Source: Kiloniellales bacterium (GTDB taxonomy: Bacteria; Pseudomonadota; Alphaproteobacteria; Kiloniellales; JAKSBE01). From it: DNA of 59,929 bases. The position numbers were made by a program, and so were the translations under genes. The notes under the pieces are model-generated. The model was not told the origin of the DNA. It was given only the letters and a program-made list of their open reading frames with translations, and did no database searches. Location of the stretch: contig JASJBF010000021.1 of assembly GCA_030066685.1 (NCBI GenBank), positions 1-59,929 on the forward strand, given 5' to 3'. Each line of letters begins with the position of its first letter. The stretch's first letter is position 1. Positions 16,182 to 25,345 of the stretch are shown one piece after another.

Positions 16182-17165
16182 ATGAAGATCGGATTCATCG
16201 GGCTCGGCAACGTCGGCGGCAAGCTGGCCGGGAGCCTGCTGCGCAACGGATTCGACCTGACCTTGCGGGACCTGGACCGGGATCGGGCGGCCGCGTTGCT
16301 CGAGCGCGGGGCCCGTTGGGGCGACTCGCCCAAGGCCATGGCCGAGGCCTGCGACCTGGTGATCACCTGCCTGCCCAGCCCGGCGGCCTCCGCCGCGGTG
16401 ATGGAAGCCGAGGACGGCGTCCTCGCGGGGCTCTCGGCGGGCAAGATCTGGGCCGAGATGTCGACGACGGACGAGGCCGAGGTCAAGCGCCTCGGCGCCC
16501 TGGTCGAAGCCAGGGGCGCGGCGCCGATCGACTGCCCGGTCTCGGGCGGCTGCCACCGCGCGGCAACCGGCAACATCTCGATCTTCGCCGGCTGCGAGCG
16601 GGCCGCCTTCGAGGCCGCGCTGCCGGCGCTCAAGGCCATGGGCCGGCGGATCCTGCACACCGGCCCGCTGGGCTCGGCCTCGGTGCTCAAGGTGGTCACC
16701 AACTACCTGGCGACCGCCAACCTGGTCACCCTCTGCGAGGCCCTGGTCACCTCGAAGCTGGCCGGCATGGACCTGAACACCACCTTCGAGGCGATCCGGA
16801 TCTCCTCCGGCACCTCCTTCGTGCACGAGACCGAGAGCCAGGTGATCCTCAACGGCAGCCGGGACATCAACTTCACCATGGACCTGGTGGTCAAGGACAT
16901 GAGCCTGTTCCAGGCCGTGGCCGAGCGCGCCGGGGTCCCTTTGGAGATCGCCCCGCTGCTGCTCGAGATCTTCCGGGACGGCCTGGACCGCTACGGCGGC
17001 CGGGAGTGGTCGCCGAACATCGTGCGGCGCCTGGAGGAAGCCTGCGGCGTCGAGATCCTGGCCCCGGGCTTCCCGCCGGAAATGACCGACGACGAGCCCG
17101 AGGCGCCGGGCCGCGAGGTGATCCCGACCGGCGCCGAGGCGTCTCCGGGGGGCGAAGCGCCGTAA
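16182..17165 (+). CDS. 3-hydroxyisobutyrate dehydrogenase-like NAD(P)-dependent oxidoreductase
   Basis: 327 residues. Rossmann motif GFIGLGNVGGKLAG at the N-terminus, substrate-binding DCPVSGG (117-123), catalytic Lys170 in SVLKVVTNYL and Asn174. This is the beta-hydroxyacid dehydrogenase family (3-hydroxyisobutyrate, tartronate semialdehyde or related beta-hydroxyacids). An acidic, low-complexity tail of about 35 residues (after the FPPEMTDDEPEAPG segment) is longer than usual. The start is supported by GAGGAG upstream. It is divergent from the SDH/fumarase operon; the substrate is unknown. Confidence 0.85.
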   Translation: MKIGFIGLGNVGGKLAGSLLRNGFDLTLRDLDRDRAAALLERGARWGDSPKAMAEACDLVITCLPSPAASAAVMEAEDGVLAGLSAGKIWAEMSTTDEAEVKRLGALVEARGAAPIDCPVSGGCHRAATGNISIFAGCERAAFEAALPALKAMGRRILHTGPLGSASVLKVVTNYLATANLVTLCEALVTSKLAGMDLNTTFEAIRISSGTSFVHETESQVILNGSRDINFTMDLVVKDMSLFQAVAERAGVPLEIAPLLLEIFRDGLDRYGGREWSPNIVRRLEEACGVEILAPGFPPEMTDDEPEAPGREVIPTGAEASPGGEAP

Positions 17166-17327
17166 CCCAAGGACCGTCGTCCTAGATTCCCGGCCGGAAT
17201 GGCCGGGCCGGCCGCCGGGACACAGTTTTGTCCCAGGAGGTTCCGAGATTTGCTCCAGGACAAGCGCCGAGACGGCGATATCTTGGAAGGTCATATGGAC
17301 ACCCCAAGTCCGAGATTCGCTTAGACG

Positions 17328-18254
17328 ATGACCTCGTGGCTCAGCATTGGCGCCCTCGCGCTCGTCGCGCTCAGCGCCCTCCTGCTCATCCTGGTCGGCC
17401 GACGCCGGGTCCGGGCCGAAGGCGCGCGCGAGGATCACCGGGCCTTCCGCGACCGGCTGCGCGAGATCGAGCGGGAGGTCGACTGGACTCTCAGCAGCGG
17501 GTCCGAGGTCGAGGCCACCCTGGTCGATATCAAGCGCCGCCTGCTGCTCGCCGCCCGCAGCGAGGGGAGCCTGATCGGTAGCGCGGCCCGGGGCCTGACC
17601 CGGCCCAGCCGTGCCTGCTTCCTGGCCCTGATTCCCGGGATCGCGCTGGGGACCGCCCTCGCCCTCAGCGATGCCGAAGCGCCGGCGCCCCTGGCCGAGG
17701 CCGGGAGCCTGGAAAGCCCGGACGCGAGCGGCATCGAGAGCGTCGAAACCCTGGTCGTGCACCTGGCCGCCCGGCTCCAGGCGAAGCCGGAGGACGTCGC
17801 GGGCTGGCGCAAGCTTGGCTGGTCCTACGCCAACCTTGGCCGCTACCAGGACGCCGCCTGGGCCTACGGCAAGGCCGCGGCCCTGCAGCAGGACTCGGCG
17901 GCCTTCCACTCGGCCTACGGCGAAGCGACCGTGCTCGCGGCGGAAGGCAGGGTGACCGCCGAGGCGCTCAGGATCTTCGAGACCGCGCTGGCCCTGGATT
18001 CGGCGGAGCCGCGGGCTCGCTTCTACCTCGGCCTGGCGCAGCACCAGGCGGGCAACAAGATCGAGGCGCTGGCGATCTGGAGCAGCATCATCGAGGACGC
18101 GGCGCCGGCGGCCGCCTGGCTGCCCGACCTGCATTCCCGGCGCGCCGCCCTGGCCAAGGAGCTCGGCGTCACCGAGTCCGAGGCCGTTCCGGCCATCGCC
18201 GATGCGGTGGCCGAGCCGGCCGACGATCCCGTCGAAGGCCTGGGCGACAGCTAG
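17328..18254 (+). CDS. ccmI: CcmI/CycH-like cytochrome c maturation TPR protein
   Basis: 308 residues. N-terminal membrane helix (6-24), then the CcmI-1 pattern RAFRDRLREIEREVDW...VDIKRRLLLAA, a second membrane helix (about 93-110), and a periplasmic TPR region (residues 140-270; GWRKLGWSYANLGRYQDAAWAYGKA is a clear TPR). CcmI holds apocytochrome c for the CcmFH heme lyase. No other ccm gene is adjacent here, so this is a stray or second copy. The stop codon TAG at 18252 is the first triplet of a bi-hairpin repeat, so the natural C-terminus may have been altered. No obvious Shine-Dalgarno before the ATG. Confidence 0.75.
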   Translation: MTSWLSIGALALVALSALLLILVGRRRVRAEGAREDHRAFRDRLREIEREVDWTLSSGSEVEATLVDIKRRLLLAARSEGSLIGSAARGLTRPSRACFLALIPGIALGTALALSDAEAPAPLAEAGSLESPDASGIESVETLVVHLAARLQAKPEDVAGWRKLGWSYANLGRYQDAAWAYGKAAALQQDSAAFHSAYGEATVLAAEGRVTAEALRIFETALALDSAEPRARFYLGLAQHQAGNKIEALAIWSSIIEDAAPAAAWLPDLHSRRAALAKELGVTESEAVPAIADAVAEPADDPVEGLGDS

Positions 18255-18358
18255 ATCAAACTGCGCACAATTGGACTGAATTGAGCGCAGATAATTCGAT
18301 CTATTCCACATAGATGGAGCAGCTTATCTGCGTTCGAATGAACGCAGATAAGCTGCTC
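18252..18358. repeat. Bi-hairpin palindromic element, subfamily B, copy 1
   Basis: Hairpin 1 (18252-18303) has outer arms TAGATC/GATCTA and inner TGCGC.CAA/TTGAGCGCA. Hairpin 2 (about 18316-18358) has a perfect 19 bp stem GAGCAGCTTATCTGCGTTC with a 4-base loop GAAT. The second copy is at 39679-39781 in the same orientation. The element begins exactly at the stop codon of the ccmI-like gene. Confidence 0.9.
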
Positions 18359-18405
18359 TGGGCCGCCACCCCGGAACGATCACGAGCGACCGGAGTGTCT
18401 GAGGG

Positions 18406-18813
18406 TCAGGAACTGCGAGTGACCCGGCCGATGGCTTCGACCCGGACCTTGGCCACTCCTTGCTTGAGCATGCCCAGACGGCTCGCCGCAGCCTTGGAGA
18501 GATCGATGATCCGGCCGCGGGCGAAGGGGCCGCGGTCGTTGATGGTCACCACCACGCTGCGCCCGTTCCGGACGTGGGTCACCCGGACCTGGGTCCCGAA
18601 GGGCAGGCTGGGATGGGCGGCGGTCAAGGCGTTCATGTTGAAGCGCGCGCCGCTCGCGGTCTTGCGGCCCTGGAAGCCGGGGCCGTACCAGGAGGCCACT
18701 CCGACCCGGTCGTAGTCCGGCACCTCTCCCGGCGCGTAGCGCACCTCCTCGCGCCCGCCGGCGCAGGCGGCCAGGCCCAGAACCAGGACGATCGCCAGGA
18801 ACGGATTTCGCAA
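18406..18813 (-). CDS. rlpA: RlpA-like lipoprotein (double-psi beta-barrel)
   Basis: 135 residues from a TTG at 18813, chosen because GGAGGAGGGG lies just upstream and a lipoprotein signal with lipobox LAAC17 follows. The DPBB domain has [31 protein letters not shown] and [18 protein letters not shown]. RlpA family members are outer-membrane lipoproteins at the septum that cleave naked glycan strands. Of the residues linked to that activity in Pseudomonas RlpA, the His is kept (H67), but the Glu (SGE) is Ala56 and the Asp is Asn59, so lytic activity is doubtful. No SPOR domain is present. Confidence 0.85.
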   Translation of the reverse strand: MRNPFLAIVLVLGLAACAGGREEVRYAPGEVPDYDRVGVASWYGPGFQGRKTASGARFNMNALTAAHPSLPFGTQVRVTHVRNGRSVVVTINDRGPFARGRIIDLSKAAASRLGMLKQGVAKVRVEAIGRVTRSS

Positions 18814-18984
18814 GGCACCCCTCCTCCGGCTGCGCGGGATCCGCAGGTCGGGCGGAACTATAGCGCCCGTCCGGCACCCTCGGTGTGGCAAATCGGAGGC
18901 CGGGCCCGCGGCTGCGGGGGACCGGGGCGCTGCCGACCGGGCCAGTCTGCCCGGCCGGCCTTGCGCAAAGGTTACCGGCGCGCC

Positions 18985-19767
18985 TCAGTGGGTCAGGATC
19001 TGGCTCAGGAAGAGCTTGGTGCGGTCGGACTGCGGGTTGTTGAAGAACTCGTCCGGCCGGTTCTGCTCGATGATCTCGCCCTCGTCCATGAAGATCACCC
19101 GGTCGGCGACGGTCTTGGCGAAGCCCATCTCGTGGGTCACGCAGAGCATGGTCATGCCGCTCTCGGCCAGCTGGATCATGGTGTCGAGCACCTCCTTGAT
19201 CATCTCCGGGTCCAGGGCCGAGGTCGGCTCGTCGAAGAGCATGATCTTGGGGTTCATGCAGAGCGAGCGGGCGATGGCGACGCGCTGCTGCTGGCCGCCC
19301 GAGAGCTGGCCCGGGTACTTCTTCGCCTGCTCGGGGATCTTGACCCGGGTCAGCATTTCCATGGCCGCTTCGTCCGCCTCCCCCTTCGGGGTCTTGCGGA
19401 CCCAGATCGGCGCCAGGGTGCAGTTCTCCAGCACGGTCAGGTGCGGGAAGAGATTGAAGTGCTGAAACACCATGCCGACCTCGCTGCGGATCGCGTCGAT
19501 CTGCTTGACGTCGTTGGTCAGCTCCACCCCGTCTACGACAATCTGGCCGCGCTGGTGCTCCTCCAGGCGGTTGATGCAGCGGATCAAGGTCGACTTGCCG
19601 GAGCCGGAGGGACCGCAGATCACGATCCGCTCGCCCCGGTTCACCGTCAGGTTGATGTCCTTGAGGACGTGGAACTCGCCGTACCACTTGTGGACCTCGA
19701 TCATCTGGATCGCGATCTCCTCGGACATGCTGGTCTGTAAGGGGCTGGCCTGCGCCGCTTCTGACAT
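18985..19767 (-). CDS. aapP: General L-amino acid ABC transporter ATP-binding protein AapP
   Basis: 260 residues. Walker [11 protein letters not shown]-loop [13 protein letters not shown], signature LSGGQQQR, Walker [15 protein letters not shown] and switch VTHEMG mark a polar amino acid (PAAT) ABC ATPase. The N-terminus has about 20 extra residues; an internal Met at position 14 is an alternative start. It is the last gene of aapJQMP and energises uptake of a broad range of L-amino acids. Confidence 0.92.
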   Translation of the reverse strand: MSEAAQASPLQTSMSEEIAIQMIEVHKWYGEFHVLKDINLTVNRGERIVICGPSGSGKSTLIRCINRLEEHQRGQIVVDGVELTNDVKQIDAIRSEVGMVFQHFNLFPHLTVLENCTLAPIWVRKTPKGEADEAAMEMLTRVKIPEQAKKYPGQLSGGQQQRVAIARSLCMNPKIMLFDEPTSALDPEMIKEVLDTMIQLAESGMTMLCVTHEMGFAKTVADRVIFMDEGEIIEQNRPDEFFNNPQSDRTKLFLSQILTH

Positions 19768-19816
19768 TTTCCGCGTCTCCCCGTCGTTCTTGCCTTTGTC
19801 TCTGAGCGGCCTGCGC

Positions 19817-20932
19817 TCAGCGCTTGTGACCGGTCTCCAGCTTGCGCTCCATGTACATGGAGTAGCGCGACATGCCGAAGCAGAAGACCCAGAAACCGAC
19901 CCCCGCCACGACGTAGCCCTCGACCGCGAAGCCGAGCCAGTCCGGGTTGGTCGCCGCCAGCTGGACCACGCCCAGCAGGTCGAAGAGGCCGATGATCAAG
20001 ACCAGGGTGGTGTCCTTGAACAGGCCGATGAAGGTGTTGACGATGCCCGGGATCACCAGCTTCAGGGCCTGAGGCAGGACGATGAAGCCCATCACCTTGG
20101 GATAGCTGAGCCCCAATGCCTGGGCCGCCTCGTACTGGCCCTTGGGAATCGCCTGCAGGCCGCCGCGGACGACCTCGGCCATGTAGGCGGCCGAGAACAT
20201 CGCCACCCCGATCAGGGCGCGCAGCAGCTTGTCGAAGTTCACCCCCTCGGGCATGAACAGCGGGAACATCACCGAGGCCATGAAGAGCACGGAGATCAGC
20301 GGTACGCCGCGCCAGAGCTCGATGAAGGCCACGCAGATCGCCCGGATGATCGGCATCTTGGAGCGCCGGCCCAGGGCCAGCACGATGCCGATCGGCAGCG
20401 AGGCGACGATCCCGACCTCGGCGATCACCAGGGTGACCAGGAGGCCGCCCCAGCGCGAGGTCTCGACCGCTTCCAACCCGAAGGCCCCGCCGTAGAGCAG
20501 GATGAAGGCGAGGATCGGGTAGGGCACCAGGAGGAAGATCCCTGTCCACTTCTTAAAGGGCACGCCGGGAATCATCAGAGCGGCCAGACCGACGAACTGG
20601 ATGATGAAGGTCAGGTTGACCCGCCACAGCTCCTCCACCGGATAGCGCCCGTAGACGAAGACCTTCGACCAAACCCGGGCGAAGACCCAGCAGGCGCCCT
20701 CGCGCGAGCAGTCCTCGCGGGTCTCGCCCGACCAGTCGGCGCTGAAGATCATCCAGTCCAGCGCCGGCACCACGAGCAGGTAGATCAGGTAGACGGCGAA
20801 GATCGTCAGCGCCCAGTCGAGCGGGGTGGCGAAGAGGTTGTGCCGGAGCCAGCCGATCAGACCGACCTCGGAGGCGGGCGGCGGCAGATCGGGGTGCGAG
20901 CCGGGCGTGTAGTCTTGCGTGGTGTCAGCCAT
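19817..20932 (-). CDS. aapM: General L-amino acid ABC transporter permease AapM
   Basis: 371 residues, much longer than HisM because of the extended N-terminal part typical of AapM (extra helices and a periplasmic loop with two Cys around residues 95-105). The binding-protein-dependent transport motif [23 protein letters not shown] is present. It starts 4 bp after the aapQ stop. Pairs with AapQ to form the membrane channel. Confidence 0.92.
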   Translation of the reverse strand: MADTTQDYTPGSHPDLPPPASEVGLIGWLRHNLFATPLDWALTIFAVYLIYLLVVPALDWMIFSADWSGETREDCSREGACWVFARVWSKVFVYGRYPVEELWRVNLTFIIQFVGLAALMIPGVPFKKWTGIFLLVPYPILAFILLYGGAFGLEAVETSRWGGLLVTLVIAEVGIVASLPIGIVLALGRRSKMPIIRAICVAFIELWRGVPLISVLFMASVMFPLFMPEGVNFDKLLRALIGVAMFSAAYMAEVVRGGLQAIPKGQYEAAQALGLSYPKVMGFIVLPQALKLVIPGIVNTFIGLFKDTTLVLIIGLFDLLGVVQLAATNPDWLGFAVEGYVVAGVGFWVFCFGMSRYSMYMERKLETGHKR

Positions 20933-20935
20933 GGC

Positions 20936-22126
20936 TCAGCGCTCCACCAATGCGATCTTCTTGTTGTACCAGTTCATGAACAGCGAGATCAGCAGGCTGA
21001 CCGTCAGGTAGAAGGCCATGGTGAGGCCGATGATCTCGACCGCCTGGCCGGTCTGCATCAGGACCGTGCCGGCGAAGACCAGGACGATCTCCGGGTAGGC
21101 GATCGCGGCGCCCAGGGAGGAGTTCTTGGTCAGGTTCAGGTACTGGCTGGTCAGGGGCGGCACGATGACCCGCAGGGCCTGGGGGATTACCACCAGGCGC
21201 AGGGTCAGCCCGGGGCGCAGGCCCAGGGCGTAGGAGGCCTCGGTCTGGCCGTGGCTGACCGCCAGGATCCCGGCGCGCACGATCTCGCCGATGAAGGCCG
21301 CCGTGTACATCGACAGCGCCACCAGCATGGCGACGAACTCGGGCTGGATCCGCAGGCCGCCGACGAAGTTGAAGCCCCTGAGCTCGGCGTACTCCCAGGA
21401 CAGCGGGAAGCCGGTTACCAGGAAGGCCAGCAGCGGCAGGCCGAACACCATGCCGAGCGTTGCCTTGAAGACGGGGAACTGCTCGCCGGTCGCCACCTGG
21501 CGCTTCTTCGCCCAGCGCGCCAGCACCACCGAGCCCACCACCGCGACGAGGAAGCCGATCACAACCAGGGAGAAGCCGGATTCGAACAGCGGCCGCGGCA
21601 TGTAGAGCCCGCGGTTGTTCAGGAAGAAGGAGTCCCAGGCGTTGAGGCTCTGGCGCGGACCCGGCACCGAGCGCAGCACCGCGAAGTACCAGAAGAAGAT
21701 CTGCAGCAGCAGCGGCACGTTGCGGACGATCTCGATGTAGACCGCCGCCAGCCGGCTGATCAGCCAGTTGTGCGAGAGCCGCGCGACTCCGAGCAGGAAT
21801 CCCAGGATGGTCGCCAGGATGACGCCGAAGGCGGAGACCAGAAGCGTGTTGATGATCGACACCACCATCGCCCGCCAATAAGGCGACTCGGCGTTGTAAT
21901 CGATCAGGGTCTGGCCGATGTCGAAGCCGGCAGTCTTGGTGAGGAATCCGAAGCCCGAGGAAATTCCGCGGGCCTCCATGTTCGCGATGGTGTTGTTGAC
22001 GAGATAGGCGCCGAACGCGATGACGCCACCGAGCACCAGCACCTGATAGATCACCGCGCGGAAGCGCGGGTCGTTCCATATCACCGGCTTAGCCGGGGGT
22101 AACCCCTCTTGGGCCTGAACGGCCAT
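20936..22126 (-). CDS. aapQ: General L-amino acid ABC transporter permease AapQ
   Basis: 396 residues with about eight membrane helices and the permease EAA motif EIVRAGILAVSHGQTEASYALGL. Length and the large inserted region between helices 2 and 3 match AapQ rather than HisQ. Its partner aapM follows after 3 bp. A GC-rich hairpin at 22173-22204 separates it from aapJ. Confidence 0.92.
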   Translation of the reverse strand: MAVQAQEGLPPAKPVIWNDPRFRAVIYQVLVLGGVIAFGAYLVNNTIANMEARGISSGFGFLTKTAGFDIGQTLIDYNAESPYWRAMVVSIINTLLVSAFGVILATILGFLLGVARLSHNWLISRLAAVYIEIVRNVPLLLQIFFWYFAVLRSVPGPRQSLNAWDSFFLNNRGLYMPRPLFESGFSLVVIGFLVAVVGSVVLARWAKKRQVATGEQFPVFKATLGMVFGLPLLAFLVTGFPLSWEYAELRGFNFVGGLRIQPEFVAMLVALSMYTAAFIGEIVRAGILAVSHGQTEASYALGLRPGLTLRLVVIPQALRVIVPPLTSQYLNLTKNSSLGAAIAYPEIVLVFAGTVLMQTGQAVEIIGLTMAFYLTVSLLISLFMNWYNKKIALVER

Positions 22127-22172
22127 GGCGCTGCCTCCCTGTTACGGCTGTGCCATGTTGGCCAAAGGGTTC

Positions 22173-22204
22173 GAGCATGCCCGGGCCCCCGCCCGGACAT
22201 GCTC
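22173..22204 (-). promoter_or_regulatory. Intercistronic hairpin between aapJ and aapQ
   Basis: Stem GAGCATGTCCGGGC / GCCCGGGCATGCTC (one mismatch) with a short G-rich loop, in the 120 bp gap between the binding-protein and first permease genes. Such structures commonly stabilise or partially terminate the upstream message so that the binding protein is made in excess. No U-tract follows, so full termination is unlikely. Confidence 0.5.
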
Positions 22205-22246
22205 TACCCGTTTCTTGTTTCTTGCTCCGCTTTGGGCGGAGGTTCC

Positions 22247-23260
22247 TCAGCGCACCGGCATCGCGTACTGCAGGCCGCCGTCCTTCCACAGCGCGTTCAA
22301 GCCGCGCTCGAGCTTGAGCGGCGTGTTCGGCCCAACGTTGCGGTCAAAGCTTTCGCCGTAGTTGCCGACCTGCTTGATGACGTTGTAGGCCCACTCGTTC
22401 GGCAGGCCGAGGCTCTTGCCCATCTCGCCCTCGACGCCCAACAGCCGCTTGATGTTCGGGTTGTTGCTCGACTTCATCTCGTCGACGTTGGCCGAGGTCA
22501 CGCCGAGTTCTTCGGCTTCGACCATCGCGAACAGGGTCCAGCGCACCACGTCGCCCCAGGCGTTGTCGCCGTGGCGCACGACCGGACCGAGCGGCTCCTT
22601 GGAGATGATCTCGGGCAGGATCACGTGGGCATTCGGATCCTTCAGCTTGATCCGCTGGGCCGCCAGGCCGGAGGCGTCGGTGGTGTAGACGTCGCAGCGG
22701 CCGGCGTCGTAGGCGGCGACGACCTCGTCGGCCTTCTCGAAGACCACCGGCTTGTAGTCCATGTTGTTGGCGCGGAAGAAGTCGGCCATGTTCAGCTCGG
22801 TCGTGGTGCCGATGTTGACGCAGACGGACGCGCCGGCCAGCTCCTTGGCGCTCTTCACGCCGAGGTCGCTGCGCACCATGAAGCCCTGGCCGTCGTAATA
22901 ATTGACCCCGACGAAATCGAGGCCCAGCGAGGTGTCGCGGACCAGGGTCCAGGTGGTGTTGCGCGGCAGGACGTCGATCTCGCCCGACTGCAGGGCGGTG
23001 AAGCGCTCCTTCGCGGACAGCGGCGTGTACTTGACCTTGTTGGCGTCGCCGAAGATCGCGGCAGCCACGCCGCGGCACACGTCGACATCGAGGCCGGTCC
23101 AGTTGCCGGCGGTATCCGGGTTGGAGAAGCCCGGCAGGCCCTGGCTCACGCCGCACTGCACGAAGCCCTTGCCCCTGACGTCGTCGAGAGTGCCGGCGGA
23201 GGCCGCCGTCGAGAGACCAACAGCCGCAGCCGCAGCGAACAGAGCTTTGACGAATTTCAT
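22247..23260 (-). CDS. aapJ: General L-amino acid ABC transporter substrate-binding protein AapJ
   Basis: 337 residues with a signal peptide (cleavage after ASA, about residue 22). Typical AapJ features: VRGKGFVQCGVSQGLPGFSNPDTAGNW near the N-terminus, FTALQSGEIDVLPRNTTWT, and a C-terminal WKDGGLQYAMPVR. It binds L-amino acids in the periplasm for AapQMP. Shine-Dalgarno GGGAAGG precedes the ATG. First gene of the aap operon. Confidence 0.93.
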   Translation of the reverse strand: MKFVKALFAAAAAVGLSTAASAGTLDDVRGKGFVQCGVSQGLPGFSNPDTAGNWTGLDVDVCRGVAAAIFGDANKVKYTPLSAKERFTALQSGEIDVLPRNTTWTLVRDTSLGLDFVGVNYYDGQGFMVRSDLGVKSAKELAGASVCVNIGTTTELNMADFFRANNMDYKPVVFEKADEVVAAYDAGRCDVYTTDASGLAAQRIKLKDPNAHVILPEIISKEPLGPVVRHGDNAWGDVVRWTLFAMVEAEELGVTSANVDEMKSSNNPNIKRLLGVEGEMGKSLGLPNEWAYNVIKQVGNYGESFDRNVGPNTPLKLERGLNALWKDGGLQYAMPVR

Positions 23261-23625
23261 CAGATTGACCTTCCCTGTTGAACCGAAATCCTTGTCGGCG
23301 GGATGTCACCGCCTTGGGGACGAGCCGGATCCTTCGCGTCGGCCCATCCCCCGATGGCGCTCCCACAGTGACGGAAGATGTATCATTCGATCGGGAAAGG
23401 CAACAGCCGCAAGACCCAGGCTTTCCCTGGGGTCTTAACGCTTTTGTTAACCCAAGGCTGAAGAGACTCCCTCCTTTTGCCAGCGTCGCGGCAGGACTCC
23501 GGCGCCGGTTTGGCGGCGCTGCGGCCCCGATCGGGTCGGCGCCGTCTCGCGCGCCCTTTGAAACAGCTTCGCCTTGCTGGCATAACTGGCCCGGCAGAGC
23601 CCGCCAAGCGAAGGAGCCGCCGCAC
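23261..23625. other. Divergent intergenic region aapJ / cystathionine beta-lyase
   Basis: 365 bp that must hold both promoters. A hairpin at 23411-23436 (AAGACCCAGG / CCTGGGGTCTT, one bulge) is followed on the plus strand by AACGCTTTTGTTAACC; it could be a leader structure of the downstream gene or a terminator-like element. I could not identify a SAM-II-type riboswitch, which I looked for because the downstream gene is in methionine metabolism. Confidence 0.4.
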
Positions 23626-24843
23626 GTGGCCAAGAAGGACCGGACCGACAAGGACCTCAAGCCGGACACCCTGCTGTCGCACCTGGGCCGCGATCCGGCC
23701 CGCTTCGGCGGCGCGGTCAACACGCCGGTGTTCCGCTGCTCCACCGTCCTGACCGAGGGCATGGAGCAGTGGGAGCGCGGCCGGCAGCGCCGCTTCGAGA
23801 AGAACCAGTTCGTCTACGGCCGGCTCGGCACGCCGACGACCTTCTCGCTGGAGGACGCCCTGGCCGGCCTCGAGGGCGGCTACGGTACGGTGCTCGCGTC
23901 TTCCGGCCTGGCGGCCATCGCCTGCGCCCTGCTGGCCTTCGCCGAGGCCGGCGGCCACATCCTGGTGACCGACAGCGCCTACGAGCCGACCCGCCGCTTC
24001 TGCGACGGGCTGCTCGCCCGCTTCGGGGTCGAGACCGAGTACTACGATCCCCTGATCGGCGCCGGGATCGAAGCCCTCCTGCGGCCCGAGACCAAGGCGG
24101 TGTTCTGCGAATCCCCGGGTTCGCTGACCTTCGAAGTCCAGGACCTGCCGGCGATCGCCGCGGCGGCCAAGGCCGAGGGCGTGCCGGTCCTGATCGACAA
24201 CACCTGGGCGACCCCGCTGTTCCTCAAGCCCTTCGATCTGGGCCTCGACGTCTCGATCCAGGCGGCGACCAAGTACGTCGTCGGCCATTCCGACGCCATG
24301 CTGGGGTCGATCACGGCGGCCGACGAGGCCCTCTACTGGCAGATCCGCAAGACGGTCTATGCCCTGGGCAATGCCGCCGGCCCGGACGACGCCTACCTCG
24401 GCCTGCGCGGCCTGCGGACGCTGTCGGTCCGGCTCGAGCGGCACCAGGAGAACGGCCTGGAGGTCGCCCGCTGGCTCCAGACCCGGCCCGAGGTCCACCA
24501 GGTGCTGCATCCGGCCCTGCCCGACGCACCGGGACACGCGCTCTGGCAGCGCGACTTCACCGGCGCCAGCGGGCTGTTCAGCGTCGTCCTGGCGGCGGAC
24601 TATCCGCGGGCCGCCCTGGCCGCGATGGTCGACGGGCTCGAGCTTTTCGGCATCGGGGCCAGCTGGGGCGGCTACGAGAGCCTGGTCATCCCGGGCCATC
24701 CCGAGCGGACCCGGACGGCGACCGCCTGGGAGGCCCCGGGGGCGCTCCTGCGCTTCCACATCGGCCTGGAGGACCCGGAGGACCTGATCGCCGACCTGGA
24801 GGCCGGCTTCGCCCGCCTCACCGCCCGCGCCGCCGCCGAGTGA
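23626..24843 (+). CDS. metC: Cystathionine beta-lyase (PLP-dependent Cys/Met metabolism enzyme)
   Basis: 405 residues from a GTG at 23626 with AAGGAG 9 bp upstream; the frame remains open to 23278 but that part is leader. Features of the Cys/Met metabolism PLP family: YGRLGTPTTFSLEDALAGLEG, ASSGLAAI phosphate-binding segment, DNTWATPLFLKP with the PLP-binding Asp, and Lys in QAATKYVVGHSD. The SWGGYESL motif near the C-terminus is typical of MetC rather than gamma-synthases. It converts cystathionine to homocysteine, pyruvate and ammonia. Confidence 0.88.
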   Translation: MAKKDRTDKDLKPDTLLSHLGRDPARFGGAVNTPVFRCSTVLTEGMEQWERGRQRRFEKNQFVYGRLGTPTTFSLEDALAGLEGGYGTVLASSGLAAIACALLAFAEAGGHILVTDSAYEPTRRFCDGLLARFGVETEYYDPLIGAGIEALLRPETKAVFCESPGSLTFEVQDLPAIAAAAKAEGVPVLIDNTWATPLFLKPFDLGLDVSIQAATKYVVGHSDAMLGSITAADEALYWQIRKTVYALGNAAGPDDAYLGLRGLRTLSVRLERHQENGLEVARWLQTRPEVHQVLHPALPDAPGHALWQRDFTGASGLFSVVLAADYPRAALAAMVDGLELFGIGASWGGYESLVIPGHPERTRTATAWEAPGALLRFHIGLEDPEDLIADLEAGFARLTARAAAE

Positions 24844-24880
24844 CGTCCGCGCCCTTCGGGCGCGATCGAGGAAGACCGAC

Positions 24881-25312
24881 ATGAGCCAAGAGCCCGAAGC
24901 GCTGCCCCGGAGCCTGGAAGAGGCCATCGCCTTCGATTCGGACGGCCTGGTGCCGGCGATCGCCCGGCAGCACGACAGCGGCGAGGTCCTGATGATGGCC
25001 TGGATGAGCCGGGAGTCCCTGGCCGCGACCCTGGCGAGCGGCCAGGTCACCTACTGGTCGCGCAGCCGCAAGGGCCTGTGGCGCAAAGGCGAGCGCTCGG
25101 GCCAGACCCAGGTCCTCAAGCGGCTGCTGATCGACTGCGACGGCGACACCCTGCTGCTGGAGGTGGATCAGGCCGGCGTCGCGTGCCATACGGGACGGCG
25201 CAGCTGTTTCTACCGGGCCCTCGACGGCGCGGCCCTGGTCGAGGTGCTGCCGGTCACGGCGGACCCGGCGCGGCTCTACGGCGCGGGCCGGCCGGAGGGA
25301 AGCGAATCCTGA
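24881..25312 (+). CDS. hisI: Phosphoribosyl-AMP cyclohydrolase HisI
   Basis: 143 residues. Signature motifs: VLMMAWMSRESL, YWSRSRKGLWRKGE, the metal site DCDGDTLL and zinc-binding Cys residues in GVACHTGRRSCFYR. It catalyses ring opening of PR-AMP in histidine biosynthesis. Stand-alone form without a HisE domain. No other his genes are nearby; it lies between metC and modA on the same strand with gaps of 37 and 33 bp, so the three may share transcripts. Confidence 0.95.
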   Translation: MSQEPEALPRSLEEAIAFDSDGLVPAIARQHDSGEVLMMAWMSRESLAATLASGQVTYWSRSRKGLWRKGERSGQTQVLKRLLIDCDGDTLLLEVDQAGVACHTGRRSCFYRALDGAALVEVLPVTADPARLYGAGRPEGSES

Positions 25313-25345
25313 ACCTGGACGGCGGTCGTGGGAGGACAGGACAGA

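Noticed and set aside
16119-18311. A 730-codon minus-strand open frame
   Set aside because: Antisense to the dehydrogenase-like and ccmI-like genes; no ribosome-binding site and no recognisable domain.
19472-22102. An 876-codon plus-strand open frame opposite aapM/aapQ
   Set aside because: Asp/His/Gln-rich low-complexity product running antisense to well-recognised aap genes.
23411-23436. Hairpin upstream of metC considered as a SAM riboswitch
   Set aside because: Only one simple stem is visible; I could not find a SAM-II pseudoknot pattern or other riboswitch architecture.
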